64,000 nucleotides of DNA from Chrysoperla carnea (GCF_905475395.1 NC_058339.1:91956520-92020519); one strand, 5' to 3'. Shown: positions 1 through 11,930, counted from the stretch's first letter. Notes: generated from the letters alone by a model not told the origin. Numbers and translations: made by a program.

Positions 1-558
1 CGAGTGAGGTATAAGAACATTTTTAACCTTCAATCATAAAAAGTCCGAGCATTTTCAACCAGACTTTCATTTTTTTGAGTTATTTAGGATAATCAAGACC
101 GAAAAGAGCTGTTCATACAGGAATCTAGGCAATATTCCAAAACCAAGTCGCTAAGGCGGTAAATAAATGTGATTTTTATACTTTTTGGACCAAAGTACCC
201 AATAAACCAAGTTTCATCAAATTCTGAGAAAAAGATTTTCTTGATTTCTTTCAATCTCTTAAGAAAATTGTGATAATCTGCAAAATTTGTTTGTCCTCAA
301 TTTTGATAAAAATCATTTTTTTGACTAATTTTGACGTGGAGAAAACAAAAATCGGGTATTTTTGACGATTGGGATAGTATTAGATAACGACTGAAAACGT
401 AAACGCCGAGTGATATCCCGGGGGAATCAAAATTTATTCACTTCATTCCTTAGAAACTTGTCGTTTAGCCTCGTAAAGTCAGTCACAATTTCAAAAAAAA
501 TAACGAAAATCCACAAAATTTATTCGAATAATTACTTTTTAGCTCGTTCCATAATTTT
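1..558 (+). repeat. Diverged relative of the 305-bp satellite unit, no gene
   Basis: Positions ~180-375 follow the same order of motifs as the 305-bp tandem unit at 53.25-54.63 kb: gtttcatcaaattc, an ATTTCTTTC/TTTTTCG stretch, an 'aatttngataaaa' segment, 'caaaaatcgg' and 'gacgattggg'. They are much diverged. The stretch ends next to a GTCY-core element starting at 559. No coding signal is seen. Confidence 0.5.
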
Positions 559-1120
559 TATACCATGTATATATGAAATATACATAGTATATTAGGTTTA
601 GTCCCAAGTTTGTAACGCTTAAAAATAATGATGAAAGGAAAAAAATTTTGTCATAGGTGTTCATAAAATCACCTAATTGGTCCATTTCCGGCTGTCCGTC
701 CGTCCGTCCGTCTGTGGACACGATAACTCAAAAACGAAAAAAGAAATCGAACTGAAATTTTTACATCGTATTCAGGACGTAAAAAGTGAGGTCAAGTTCG
801 TAAATGAGCATCATAGATCAATTGGGTCTTGGGTCCGTAGGACCCATCTTGTAAACCGTTAGAGATAGAACAAAAGTTTAAACGTAAAAAATGTTTCTTA
901 TCAAAAATTAAACAACTTTTGTTTGAAACATTTTTTCGTAAACATCACTGTTTACCCGTGAGGGCGCCAATTAGGCGGAAATTTTATAATATGGACTATA
1001 CTTGATTATCAGTTATGTATGTGTCACATGTTTGTATGTGTAATGTGATAAAGAAATCAACACTGACTATGCATGGTATTTCAACAATTAACTCAGTCAA
1101 TTGTTTGATTTCACTTGTTT
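559..1120 (+). mobile_element. GTCY-core interspersed element, full-length copy 1 (subfamily a)
   Basis: The copy starts with TATACCATGTATATATGAAA and ends with ...CAATTGTTTGATTTCACTTGTTT. It has a 5' subterminal hairpin (tataccatgtatat/atatacatagtata), a short (gtcc/gtct)n core near 700, and a 3' imperfect palindrome CAATTAACTCAGTCAATTG. The microsatellite core, terminal hairpins and lack of coding capacity fit non-autonomous Helentron-associated elements (mini-me/DINE-1/MINE class). The family is recognised by repetition within this window; the class assignment is inferred. Confidence 0.8.
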
Positions 1121-2790
1121 AATGTCGTTTCTTATAATCTATGTCGTTAAATCTTTATTAAAAAAATACATTTTATTTGAAAATTTTTTATTCATTTACT
1201 CGATTATGTTAAACTAAAAAACTTCAATAAGAGTATAATTTGTGCTACCGAACATTAATAAATCGATTTCGTCTCGAAAGACGTAGATTTTAGAAAACTA
1301 TTCTAAAGAATTTAAAACATAATTCAAAGTTAATATATAACTAATATAATACGTTGTACGATTCAATATTATTTTTATCTATCTGCTTGGAAAGTTTTCT
1401 AACTAACGAACAAAATTAAAAAAAATATGACGTCTTTTAGATTTTTAAACGTATGAATTCAAAATATTTAAGTTTATACAGGGTGTCACCCATTGCGAAA
1501 AACCTTATTTTTCTTTTTCCAAAGTGTGGTCATAGTGTACGACAAATTCCTGGCTGCATTTTTGAATATTAATAAATATAACCTCATCAAGCTCATTGAA
1601 AACTTACTTTTGAAAATTAAAAAATTTGGAATCTTTTCTTGTTTTTCTAGAATGTTTCACAAAACAACTAGTTGAAGTTTACTTGAAAAAACTCACTTTT
1701 TTTTTTTAGTTTTGGAGAAAATGGATAGCAAAATTTTTCCCAAAGTTGCACCGTGTGTGTGGATGTATGTAAACCTCTCATAACTTTTGAACGGCTTGTC
1801 CGGTTTGATCGCGGTTGGTCCCATTCGAAAGGGCTTGACCAAACTTAGATTTGAGGCCTATTGAGGACCGATTCGAAATGACAGATTTCGAGAAATCTCA
1901 AAAAAACTGCAAAAAAAAAATTTTTTTTAAGGGGTTTTTTTTGAATAACTTTTAAACGGTTGTATCGATCAATTCCAACTAATCAGCTCTCAACATCAAA
2001 AAACCACGTCGATCACCACCAGTCTGGTCAAAATCGGTTGATTCGTTCGTGAGTTATCGTTGACGAAAGAAAACCCAAAAAAGCGTTTTTCGGAATAACC
2101 TCAAAATTTTTTGTTCTATCAATTGAAACTTAAAGATTCTTCATGAAGCTTCAAAAACTGCGTTGAATGTCACCAACATCAGAATAGATAAAATTTTTTA
2201 CACGTTAATAGTCAATACTTAGCGGGAAGTTACAGGGATGACCTGCAGGGTCAACCGTTTTCCAAATTTTTTTTTTTAATTTGTAAGAAAACTGCTAAAA
2301 AACCATCCAAAAAGGAGGTTAGATATGCTCTTGAGAGGTCCACTTTTTTTTACGAAGTGTTTAATACCTTATAAAGTTAAACAACTGTGGAAAATTTCAA
2401 AGATAAATGCATTAATTTTTTCCTTTTGGATATTTAGTTTAATTGTAGGTACTAGTTTAAAAAAATGATTACTAAACATTTAAATTAAAACCGATAAATA
2501 ATATTTAATATGCAAATTTAAATACTTGGTCACTAAAATAATTAAAAAGTTTATGCTTTAATTGCAAAAGTGTTTTTATCAGTAATAAATAATATGGGTG
2601 GAAGCTTTTGTAAAAGCTTCATACAAAATTATAAATTTTAATAATTATATGAGATAAATTATATTTTTATGTAATAAGTTATTAACTTTATTATTATAAT
2701 ATATAAATTTAACCATTTCATACATACATAACAGGGTTGGGTTAGATTTTTAACTGGCTGAGCATTTGTTAAATTTTTTAATAAATTCGC
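1121..2790. other. Decayed repeats, no gene
   Basis: From ~1480 ('tatacagggtgtcaccc') to ~2330 the sequence reads like a decayed transposon: a CAGGGTG-type terminus, long A/T runs and short motifs seen again near 8540-8700. The remaining DNA is simple AT-rich sequence. No splice-supported coding exon was found. Confidence 0.4.
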
Positions 2791-3060
2791 ATAAATCGGT
2801 AGACTAAATTTTTTAACTTCAGGTGAAGAATTTTCACTGCACGGGCTTGAAAGTGAAGTTGGTTTTTGAAAATCTTTAGAAGTAAGCAAAATATTAAAGT
2901 TTGAAATTCCTAATTAAACAAAGAGGAAGATATAGGTTAGTGACGTCATTGCCCGATATCACAATAGAGATACATAGAAAATACATATAAAACTTTGTTT
3001 TGCTAAAAGGAGATGAGCAACAATCTTTGAATGTCCATTTCAGCTTTTAAAATGGATTTT
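2790..3060 (+). repeat. Interspersed repeat, family D copy 1
   Basis: It shares an ordered set of motifs with the reverse complement of 38590-38830: a 'gtgacgtcattgcccgatatc' block, 'aatttttactgca', 'gagatacatag' and 'aaaactttgttttgcta'. A shorter related piece lies at ~7255-7300. The family is unidentified and non-coding. Confidence 0.55.
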
Positions 3061-3169
3061 TTGGAGTTTTTCCAAACATTAAACTGTTTATATCTCGAAA
3101 ACGAAAAAGTTTACGAAAAAATCTCAAGGAGCCTTTTTGACGCTAAATGACCCGTCAAATCATATCAAA

Positions 3170-3335
3170 TTTAAGAACTGTGCATAAAAATGAAAACAAT
3201 TTATTTGGAAAGAACACTGACTTTGGTAGATAATTTCTCCTAAACCGTACGAATTTTTTACAAAGGGCGTATAAAAGGATGATTAACTGATAAATAAAAT
3301 TTCAAATATCATTTTAATTTTTTTGGTATCGAAAT
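3170..3335 (+). repeat. Interspersed repeat shared with 44520-44735
   Basis: The segment 'aagaactgtgcataaaaatgaaaac ... ggatgattaactgataaataaaatttcaaat' matches the reverse complement of 44535-44735 along its length. The 44.5-kb copy ends in a CCCTGTATA-type terminus, which suggests a DNA-transposon-derived repeat. Confidence 0.55.
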
Positions 3336-3879
3336 ATCTTAAGTTTAATAAACTTACTGGAGTAATTAAGGGTTGATGATTTTTCATCCAATAATAAGTT
3401 AATAACTGCTCGATAAATTTATAAAAAGTTTAATATGAAGTTTTTGTTTAAGCGTTCTGGTATCAAATACCATGAATTGAAAATGATTTAATTTTTTTAT
3501 TTTACAGTTAATTTTACTTTTAATTGATGCAACAAAAAAACTTAAAAGCTTTTCAAAATTTTATTTCAATTCATTGAATATCGAAAAATTTTGTTTTAAA
3601 CTTGATGCGGAAAAAATAAATAGGAAAAATTATTATTGGTTCATTGAATTATTATTAAGTTCATTGAATTATTTTCAATAATTTCAGGATTATATTTTTA
3701 CTTTCTTGTACACCGCAATGGAAGTGTTATATTTGTGAACAAATTTGTAATTTATTATTTATGTTTTGTTGACTACATTTTGTATACAATTTTAAACGTC
3801 AAAGCCTTGCGATTATAATTAATGTTGATTTGTGACATATTGGCGTAAATTATAAAGACAAATAACTAGTCAAGTAATT

Positions 3880-3970
3880 GTATTTAATGAGAATTGAAAA
3901 AAAGACTTGCTCCAGAGCTCGAACACGGACCTCTTGGATTCATACCACGCCCCCTAGACAGTTAAATCAA
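3880..3970 (-). repeat. tRNA-derived SINE-like fragment
   Basis: The minus strand carries a B-box-like GTGTTCGAGCTCTGG followed by a T-rich tail ending TTTTTTTCAATTCTC. The same tail follows the tRNA-like copy at 4113, in opposite orientation. No intact cloverleaf was drawn, so it is called a SINE head or tRNA relic. Confidence 0.4.
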
Positions 3971-4112
3971 AATCTATATATGTATATCAATTATAACCGA
4001 AAGGTTTTGACCTTTAAAGCAATATACCAGATCTAGTAAAAAAAACATCAATAATAAATTAATAAAGAATAAAAAATTCGATGAGTTGAAACAAATTACA
4101 CTCTGTGTTTTG

Positions 4113-4215
4113 AGCTCGATTAGCCGAACTGGCTAAAGCGCTTGGCATGAATTCCAGACGTCTGAGTTCGAGTGAATTTTTCAATTCTCTTTAATTAAAA
4201 TTAAAAAACATTCAA
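4113..4215 (+). repeat. tRNA-derived SINE-like element
   Basis: A good A-box match (tagccgaactgg at 4121) is followed about 45 bases later by a weak B box (gagttcgagtg). The downstream tail TTTTTCAATTCTCTTTAATT recurs near 58976. Spacing fits a pol III promoter. The 3' side does not close a convincing acceptor stem, so a functional tRNA is unlikely. Confidence 0.45.
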
Positions 4216-4653
4216 CTCATATTTCGCTAAATATCCATATTACGCTTGCAACGCAACCGTCGTCAGTAGCTAAATTTATTCATATAACACATTATAAAAA
4301 TTTATAGTAACACAAAAATAAAATACAAATACAAAAATTATCACAAAATGGAAAAAATAATTTTTTTAAGGCCTCCAAGGTTTTGGTAACAGTGAAACAC
4401 AGAAAATTTTAGATTATTTACCTTGAAAAGGAAATTTTCCGAAAACTAAACGCTTCGTTTTGGTTAATTTAACGCTTTTCTATTCATTGTTGCATAGTTA
4501 CAAGCTTGATCGCCACTCAAAGCTCAAAGCTCAAATAATTTAGCGAGCTTTGAATGAATTAAAATGTTGTATACTATAGACATAATAAACCAAATTCTAA
4601 ACCAATAAAAATCTATATGATGCTCGAACTAGATAGAATTCGAGCTGATAAAA

Positions 4654-4926
4654 TATACAAGATGCGCCATTTTGATCGATACAACTTTTGTTTGAAACAT
4701 TTTTTCGTAAACATTACTGTTTACCCGTGAGGGCGAAAATTTTATAATATGTACTATACTTGATTATCAGTTATGTATATGTCACATGTTTGTATGTGTA
4801 AGGTGATAAAGAAATGCATGGTATTTCAACAATTAACTCAGTCAATTGTTTGTTTTCACTTGTTTTAGGTGATGTTAGTTTTGAAGATTTTTTAGTGTAT
4901 TGCTTAAAATGGCGCACCTAGTATAT
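4654..4926. mobile_element. MITE with GCGCCATTTT terminal inverted repeats
   Basis: The left end reads ATACAAGATGCGCCATTTT. The reverse complement of the right end reads ATATACTAGGTGCGCCATTTT. These inverted termini bracket ~270 bp. The interior is largely the 3' end of a GTCY-core element (4681-4866), either captured or nested. Non-coding. Confidence 0.55.
4681..4866 (+). mobile_element. GTCY-core element, 3' fragment (copy 2, subfamily a)
   Basis: It begins inside the element at acaacttttgtttgaaac and runs to the standard ...TTCACTTGTTTT end, with 'tgtcacatgtttgtatgtg' marking subfamily a. It lacks the 5' half and the microsatellite, and lies between the inverted termini of the MITE at 4654-4926. 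Confidence 0.75.
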
Positions 4927-5530
4927 AGAATAGAATACAATATTTGATTCTGTTTTCGAATCAACACATCAAATATATCATTTATTCATGAAAACAACAT
5001 CCGTGGTTAATTTCATGGATATGCGTAAATATAGAAACATGATAGGAACATGTTGCTAATTTTATTTACCTACAGCTACATCAAAACATATTCCAGTTAA
5101 AAGAGATAATCAAGCGATCCAATTAGGTATGTGTTCGTTAATTTATATAGTGATTTAAATTAGAATATATACGGTCACTTAAAATAATTTCAACTTCATT
5201 TCGACTAATACAATGTTCGCATGATGATTATATAGTATGTAAGCTTGGATTTTTATATATTGCTGTTAAGGAAAAGCCCCAAAAGTGTTAAGAGATCGGA
5301 AAGATATTTTATTTGATTATAATCAACATCATTTTTATTGTTTAGGGATATTTTGATCTCGAACACTCAAAAATCTAGTCACTAAGTTAATTGGAAAAGT
5401 AGTGTCGTATATTTTCAAAACCACAGCAAAATCAAAGATGATGGAATAATATTTTGAGCAATATCCTAAAAGCTTTTCAGTCTATCGTCAATTGAAAACC
5501 TTTTTTTTTTTTTAAATTACCCCAAGTAAC
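4927..5530. other. No recognisable feature
   Basis: AT-rich sequence without an open frame, splice-framed exon or repeat that I could match elsewhere in the window. Confidence 0.4.
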
Positions 5531-5629
5531 TTAATGCCGCAACAAAATTATTTGTGAAAACCTACACTTAAGAAAAGTACGGAAGATAATAGTATAAAGT
5601 ATGAAAATCGGGCCTTTTGACGATGGGAT

Positions 5630-5800
5630 GGGTATCTTGGAGCATCGATCAAGTGTTTTTTTAATACGGCAGGTGACATCCGGAGCAATTTTTTCAATCA
5701 ATCCCTCAGAAACGCGTTGCATCGAAAAATTAACCTGATGTCTGTCGAGGTCACTCAGTAAGCTGAACTCAGACATTCTGTACATTAAATAATGCCCCAT
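5630..5800 (-). pseudogene. Possible PIF/Harbinger-type transposase N-terminal remnant
   Basis: A minus-strand frame of 89 codons (5531-5800) contains a segment with the spacing F-x-M-x-R-x-S...L-I-E-K-I-A-P. It recalls the 'FRMSR..F..LL..I.P.I' helix near the N terminus of Harbinger transposases. No catalytic DDE region follows. A diverged DNA relative may lie at 405-480. The family assignment is a weak inference from one motif. Confidence 0.3.
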
Positions 5801-5849
5801 ATATAGGGTGGGAATTTTAATCGATACGTCTGATTACCTCGCCAGACGC

Positions 5850-6010
5850 GCCGCCCCACCTATTAAAAAATGACCTCAACAAAAATTGTAAAGTTTGATG
5901 GAGGGCACCATGTTCTTGCTAAAGATTGTCCCTAATTCTTCGGGCCAATTTAGATTATAAAAGGTTCGATTAAATGCGATAATTCAGATGCATAAATTCA
6001 AATGTCCCAC
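5850..6010 (+). repeat. Interspersed repeat, family C copy 1
   Basis: The motif series 'accaatnaaaaaatnacc...aaaattgta...agtttgatggngggca...atgttc...ttctncggg...aatttaga' recurs at 35175-35310 and 43695-43790 (same strand) and at 10980-11125 and 55860-56025 (opposite strand). It ends near 'cccaccctgtata', a DNA-transposon-like terminus. Non-coding. Confidence 0.6.
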
Positions 6011-6820
6011 CCTGTATATCATTAAAAAGTAAGGACTGTGGCAATATGGGAACATTTCGATAGTTTGAGAGTCATCGTATTAATATGAAATCGATTCTAA
6101 AATTATCATCAATATTTGACTCTTGTGTTGTTGATTGCTCTTGTATTCCATTATAGGTGGTATTCAGGCAAGGACTGGCAAGACAGATGTAATGCTGACA
6201 TCACGCTTAAAATCGGTATTGGAGAGCTGTCAATTAGAATGAGTATACCAGCAACTACATTATAGAAATATCTGTGAGTTGGACATATTAAGAATTTAAT
6301 CAGTCATTCAAATATTTCTACCTGTCGTCTTGCACCAAAGCTCGATCTCGTAGTTCAATTCAGGAGGGAGGTAACAACCCCCAAAATTTAAATAAGTATA
6401 AGTAGGTTTGTCCGATATGGCTGCATCGAGGATTATTGGCAGATAGGTACTGATGAATTTGCTACTTTGCACCAAATTTTGTGGACGTAATTTGGTACCA
6501 AACAGCACAGATTCGCATCACTAAAACAGCTAACTTAGCCCATTTCCGGTGAAGCTATGTTAAAAAAGTGTCCTTGTATTGATTTAAATAGACGTTTACA
6601 CTTCCCGCTTGATTGGGGCTACGAAATCTAGTTTTGGAGCAAAACGTGAGGTAGAATGGCGTATATGATTGTTAAGATGTGATTATATTTAACGCTCTTG
6701 TAGGAAAAAAAACACAAAAAAAGCGAAGGCAGCGACTAATTCAAAGGACACTATCACTGGCAATAACATTACTGACCCAGAGCTATTCAACCCAATATCA
6801 ATCCATTTTAAGATATTTCC
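6011..6820. other. Unassigned sequence with a short minus-strand frame
   Basis: Positions 6308-6508 (-) are open for 66 codons. Two frames there show a loosely repeated C-x-L/P...LWCK pattern. There is no flanking splice signal pattern or family match I trust, so it is not called a gene. Confidence 0.25.
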
Positions 6821-7215
6821 AGCATGGTATTTGCAGTTGCTATGCTAAAACTATTGTAAAACCCACTTTTACAATAGTTTTAAAACCCGGCAGAATTAAA
6901 CGAATTTGATTTTTACTGGCTAAAATTTAACCATTTATAACACGAGATAATTAATGCCTTAGTTTCCAACTTTGACAATTTCCGTCAAAATTAATATCTC
7001 GAAAACAAAACGATGTGGTGCAACTTTCCGTTTTATTCTAAAAACATTTCTTTCAATTCTATCGAAAGAATTTTTTAATATCGTAAAAAATCGCTGGGAG
7101 GACAGTGACTTTTACATGCTTTGACCGTCAAAATCGTGAACTTTGCAGCTGATTACCTCGCGATTTATTTAAAATTATGCAACTTCGGGATCTCAAGGCT
7201 AACATTATTCTGAGA
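6820..7215 (+). repeat. Interspersed repeat, family E copy 1
   Basis: The block 'atggtatttgcagttgctatgctaaaac ... acacgagataattaatgcc ... gacaatttccgtcaaaattaatatctcgaaaac ... gacagtgacttttacatgc ... gcagctgattacctcgc' recurs at 17378-18080 and 19790-20125 in the same orientation. This copy is an empty site for the 245-bp MITE found in the 17.5-kb copy. Confidence 0.7.
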
Positions 7216-7669
7216 GAAAAATTTTGGCCTATTTGGCCAAATAGGCGCTCCATATCAAGACGTCACTGTATTGCCCAATTGCTCGCTCATCCCCTAATCA
7301 ATATCATTAAAACAATAATTTTTGGGTGAAACTAATATTTGTATTAAACTAGTGCAGTTGTCTGTATAGCTGTATAACTAGGTGATAGATATACCAATTA
7401 CATAAACGATACTGATAATAATTTTGAAAGGAGGTCAGCCAAATAATGCTATGATAAGTGTGGTAATATAAGTGTGGGACTGCAGCCAAATTAGTTTTCT
7501 TGTTCGATTTTGGATATTGCCAATAAATTTTGGTATCTACTTAAGGTTAAGTATTTTAAAACGTTTATTTTCTATACTTTTCTATAATTTTTTTCATTTT
7601 CATAAATCATTTTTTAATTTCCCGAAACGGAATAATTCCATTTATTAAAAAATCGAAATCCAAAATTTT

Positions 7670-7765
7670 GAAGCTGCTTCAATCGGGATTTGAACTCACA
7701 CTTTTTTGGTGAACTCTGGTGAAAATATATTATTTTGTTTCGATTTTCAGCACTTTCAAGCGGTT
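7670..7765 (-). repeat. tRNA-like (SINE head) remnant
   Basis: On the minus strand GTGTGAGTTCAAATCCCG is a close B-box match, but the upstream A box is poor. It resembles the SINE-like pieces at 3.9-4.2 kb. Confidence 0.3.
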
Positions 7766-8389
7766 CAATTTTTAATCATCAGCGGTTCAATCTTTTATAC
7801 CAACTTTTTGTCTTTGCATTATTCAGGATAAAAATTTTCTAGAATTGGCCCGAAATACAAACTTTGTTTACAGAATTTTAGAGAGTAGGTAATGTTTCTA
7901 GTAAATAAGAATGTTATTCAAAAAAATTGGATAACATTTCATCACCAATATCTTTGAGAGTTCGATTTCACAAGAAAATTTGGTCACACAAATGGAAAAC
8001 GAATCCGGGAAAGATTTGATAATATTTCTGAGATTTTGTTTTAAATTTTCATATTTACAAAATGTTTGCTATTCAGATGCAGAAAAAAAACTGGTCTAGA
8101 AACCTAAATTTTAGGCATTTTTCAAACTAATATAAAAAATGAAAAAAATCTTCGAGTTTCGGTGAGGTAGGGGTTTTAATTACTCACGTTTGATTAATCG
8201 GGCCTCCTTCTACTGGAGTTCCTGGAAGAAACGTGGCCTCCAGTCTTCCGCCATTTATTGTTTAATGCACTACACTGGGCTAACTTGATGCCGCTTCACA
8301 AGACCCACTGTATCGAAATAATTCGAATTTTGAAAAATACGTTTAAGGACATATTCTTAACCTGTCTAAATTTTCAAAATATGCAAAAC

Positions 8390-8865
8390 CAAGTGAAGAC
8401 TAACAATTGACTGACTTAATTTATTGTTGAAATACCTTGTATAGAAAGTGTTGAAAATCAGTGGTTGATTTACTTTTTTATAAATTATAAGTATTTAAAA
8501 AACCAACACAATTATGGCAGCATTTTGGCAGCCATTTATTTAGTTTTCGAAAATTTCGCAAAGTATTTGCTAGTATTTTGTTTTGCGAGAATGTCTCACA
8601 AGACCACTAGTTCCAGCTTAATGCAAATCTTCAACTATCGTTTATAGTTTTAGAGAAAATAGACACCGAAATTTTGTCCTAATTCGCGCCCTCAGGGGTA
8701 AACAATCATGCTAAACGGTTTACAAGAGGGGTCCTACGGATACAAGATCCAATTGACCTATGTTGCTTATTTACGACCTTAGCCTCAATAGTTTTAGGCG
8801 TCACAAACTTGGGACTAAACTTAGTATATGTTGATATATATTACATGTATACAAAGTATAAAAAG
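8390..8865 (-). mobile_element. GTCY-core element, old decayed copy 3
   Basis: Recognisable ends remain ('aacaattgactgacttaat...ttgttgaaatacc' and 'cacaaacttgggactaaacttagtatat'), as does the inner 'cgccctcaggggtaaac...ggtttacaagaggggtcctacgga'. The microsatellite and much of the interior are gone or replaced by sequence also seen near 1640-1730. It is clearly older than copies 1, 4 and 15. Confidence 0.6.
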
Positions 8866-9529
8866 CTCGATTTTTTCAATTTTTTAGACCAGAATACCGC
8901 TTTAACAAAATGAAAATATTTATCATAAGCAAAATTGTAACCCAAAAATGTTCATGTATAATCTAAACCAACGACGTTGTTTATAATAAAATGAGTAAAT
9001 TAGAATTTGAGCAATATTCGAGTTAAGCACTTTTAATGTGAATACCAACCAATACGATACAACTTTCTCTGTTCACATCAATTCAATAATGGAATGATAA
9101 TAATTTTAATTACCATTTTAATAACAAACAGTCAGCTACAGAATGTTACGAAAATTAATCTTTAATCCATAATAATGTTTTAAACATTTTCTTGTCTAAA
9201 CAATTATTAGAAGAGTTACCGGTCAAAAAGTCAATAAGTAGATTTTAATAATCGTATAGAACGTAAACGGTAAGTGTTATAAAAAATAATTTGGAGCAAA
9301 TTATAGGAAATTTAATTATCTTCAATAAAGGTTATTACCATTTTGGATCTAAAGTGCTTGGTTACGAAGATATAAACCAAAACAGTTTTCTTTGAAGTGG
9401 AGGCACTTCCGTCCTTTCTTCTTGAAAGAATTTTGAGTATTTACATTCAGTACATTATACCGATTTAAATAAAAAAATAAAATCGGTAATTTATTATGGA
9501 TAACAGTAACGAGCCTCTATATTACCATC

Positions 9530-10165
9530 TGTATTATAGTACAGTAAAAGATGTTAAAAAATTCGGCTAATGAAGGAAAATCAAAGAAAAAGCTCGCATT
9601 TTGATAAAACCATATGAAATGTGTTTCTTAGGTGTTAAATATCATTAGTAACGCATAAGTTAGTGGCGCAAATGTTTTTATTTGTTATTATACAATAAAA
9701 TTTAATTTAATTAAATGAAACATGCAATGTTAAAGTTCACTTAAAAAATTAGTAATTAGACAACTTAAATTTCAATTTTTGTCCCAATTTCCTAGATCAG
9801 TTTTTTGTATTTTTAAAATACGTATTTTCGACTACCAAGTAGTCATCATCAGTAACATTCACTAGCTAATTCTTACTGATGATGACTACTTGGTAGTCGA
9901 AAATACGTATTTTAAAAATACAAAAAACTGATCTAGGAAATTGGGTCAAAAATCGAAATTTATTTCGACATATCCTAGAGTTCTCATTTATTATCTTCGA
10001 TAATATTTATATTAGGCAACTTGTTTGACGTAAATGTTAAGTGCTTGTCAAATAATCGAAAATGATTATACATGTATAATGTATGTGTAATTCAAGTTGC
10101 CTATTTATTAATATTGTAAGTCAACTTAAACATTGATCGTTCCATTGAATTAAAATTTAGCAAAC
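9530..10165. mobile_element. Foldback element containing the palindrome
   Basis: The outer parts ('agtacagtaaaagatgtta ... aacgcataagttagtggcgcaaat ... caatgttaaagttcactta' and the inverted 'taagtcaacttaaacattgatcgttccattgaatt') match the two arms at 39955-40166 and 40649-40880. The palindrome at 9768-9960 is therefore the centre of, or nested in, a larger inverted-repeat element. Confidence 0.5.
9768..9960. repeat. Large perfect-like palindrome (foldback element core)
   Basis: Two arms of about 86 bases, 9768-9854 and 9873-9960, are near-perfect inverted copies. They carry gatgatgactacttggtag, aaaatacgtattttaaaaat and actgatctaggaaattggg. The loop is only ~18 bases. A second, diverged copy with a longer loop lies at 50830-51060. 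The termini and flanks fit a foldback/MITE family. Confidence 0.8.
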
Positions 10166-10975
10166 TGTGAGCGGTTTCCTTCACTTTTTTTCTTTATTTG
10201 TAACATCGTTAGCAGTACTATTAATATTGTTTCCCAATACTAGACTGCTAGGTTATCAGTTTGTTGCAATCGTTTTTTCTGTAACATTGTGTAGAGTGGA
10301 TAAACTGCAGACCACAATAATTTCCATACTAAAATGTATATTATTGTATACAATAAACAAAAGTCCTAGTTTTGTTTGCTGTAACCCAGCCAGTCCAGTA
10401 TATTTGTAATGAATGTGCGGTTTTTTGGTAAACGCACGTCGAATTAAAGTGTGATTAACATTTAAATATTATTCACAGTTGATATTTGCAACTGCAAGAA
10501 TATTTTTGTAATAATTACAAAATACATTTTAAATATTGGGTGAGTCTATAAAATTTTATGTATTTTGATCCAATATTACATCATGTTACTGACACTCAAT
10601 TTTTTCGAGCGCAGAAAACCCAGAAAACAGCATCAGTTTGAACTAAGTAATCATGAATGGATTTACAAAGGGTTTGTTTACATACAACGTTTTTCTATAG
10701 AAATTTTTCTCGAACATTTTCTGTGAATTTGATTGAACTTACTTGTCAGACGTCAAAAAATCAAAACTAAACCAGCAGGGGGGGGGGGGTGCGACCTGTG
10801 AGATTAATAAACAGATATAAAAAAAATAACAAATCTTCCCACTCGAAACTACTCGACCGAATGTTACGAAATTCTTTTCGGGTCATATTGCACTTCGGCG
10901 CCTCAACGAAGTCGTTACCTTTTTTTGTTCGTGCGACACACACACACACTTACACAAAAAATGTTTGTTTTTTAT
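10166..10975. other. No gene seen; G-run and AT-rich sequence
   Basis: A run of ten or more G bases lies near 10780. An 80-codon plus-strand frame (10167-10409) looks hydrophobic by chance and has no splice or family support. Confidence 0.35.
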
Positions 10976-10979
10976 GATG

Positions 10980-11125
10980 ATCAACATTCTAATTTAAAGT
11001 GTTATTTTATCGGCTATGTTTTCGGATCTAAATTGATTTTTAAAACAACATGGAGAACTAGATCCCATCTGATGTCAGAAAATGATATCCTCCTTCAAAC
11101 TCTGCAACTTTTGTTTTAGCTATTT
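10980..11125 (-). repeat. Interspersed repeat, family C copy 2
   Basis: It matches 55860-56025 in the same orientation ('taatttgaagtgttatt...', 'aactagatcc..tctgatgtc', 'ctgcaacttttgtttt'), and its reverse complement matches 5850, 35190 and 43695. Confidence 0.6.
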
Positions 11126-11378
11126 TCTGATTAGAGAGATAGATACTTTCTGTATTTAGACCATAATCCTTATGATGTTATAAATAAGTAATTAATTCTA
11201 ATTTTCACAATAATAAAACAAGTGCCTAAAATATTCAATAGAAACATAAATAAAAATATGTTTATAACAAATCAGAATAATAACAGACAAAAACAAACTT
11301 TACCAAAACGAACATTACAAATATTAAAAAATAAAAAATTACGCATCAAAATAGTTCGAAATATCAAAAATAAATATG

Positions 11379-11930
11379 AACAAACGAAAACAAACAATTG
11401 ACTGAGTTAATTGTTGAAATACCATGCATAGTCAGTGTTGATTTGTTTATCACATTACACATACAAACATGTGACACATACATAACTAATAATCAAGTAT
11501 AGTACATATTATAAAATTTCCGCCTAATTGGCGCCCTCACGGGTAAACAGTGATGTTTACGAAAAAATGTTTCAAACAAAAGTTGTTTAATTTTTGATAA
11601 GGAACATTTTTTACATTTAAACTTTTGTTCTATCTCTAACGGTTTACAAGTTGGGTTCTACGGACCCGAGACCCGATTGACCTATGATGCTCATTTACGA
11701 CCTTCACCTCACTTTTTACGTCCTGAGTACGCTGTAAAAATTTCTCGATATCTTTTTTCGTTTTTGAGTTATCGTGTCCACAGACGGACGGACAACCGGA
11801 AATGGACTAATTAGGTGATTTAGTGAACACCTATGACAAAAATTTTTTTCCTAGCATCATTATTTTTAAGCGTTACAAACTTGGGACTAAACTTAATATA
11901 CTATGTATATTTCATATATACATGGTATAA
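11379..11930 (-). mobile_element. GTCY-core element, near full-length copy 4 (subfamily a)
   Basis: On the minus strand it runs from TATACCATGTATATATGAAA (11930) to the TTTGTTTTCGTTTG end. Only two GTCC units remain in the core. The subfamily-a module (tgtcacatgtttgtatgtg) is present. Confidence 0.8.
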
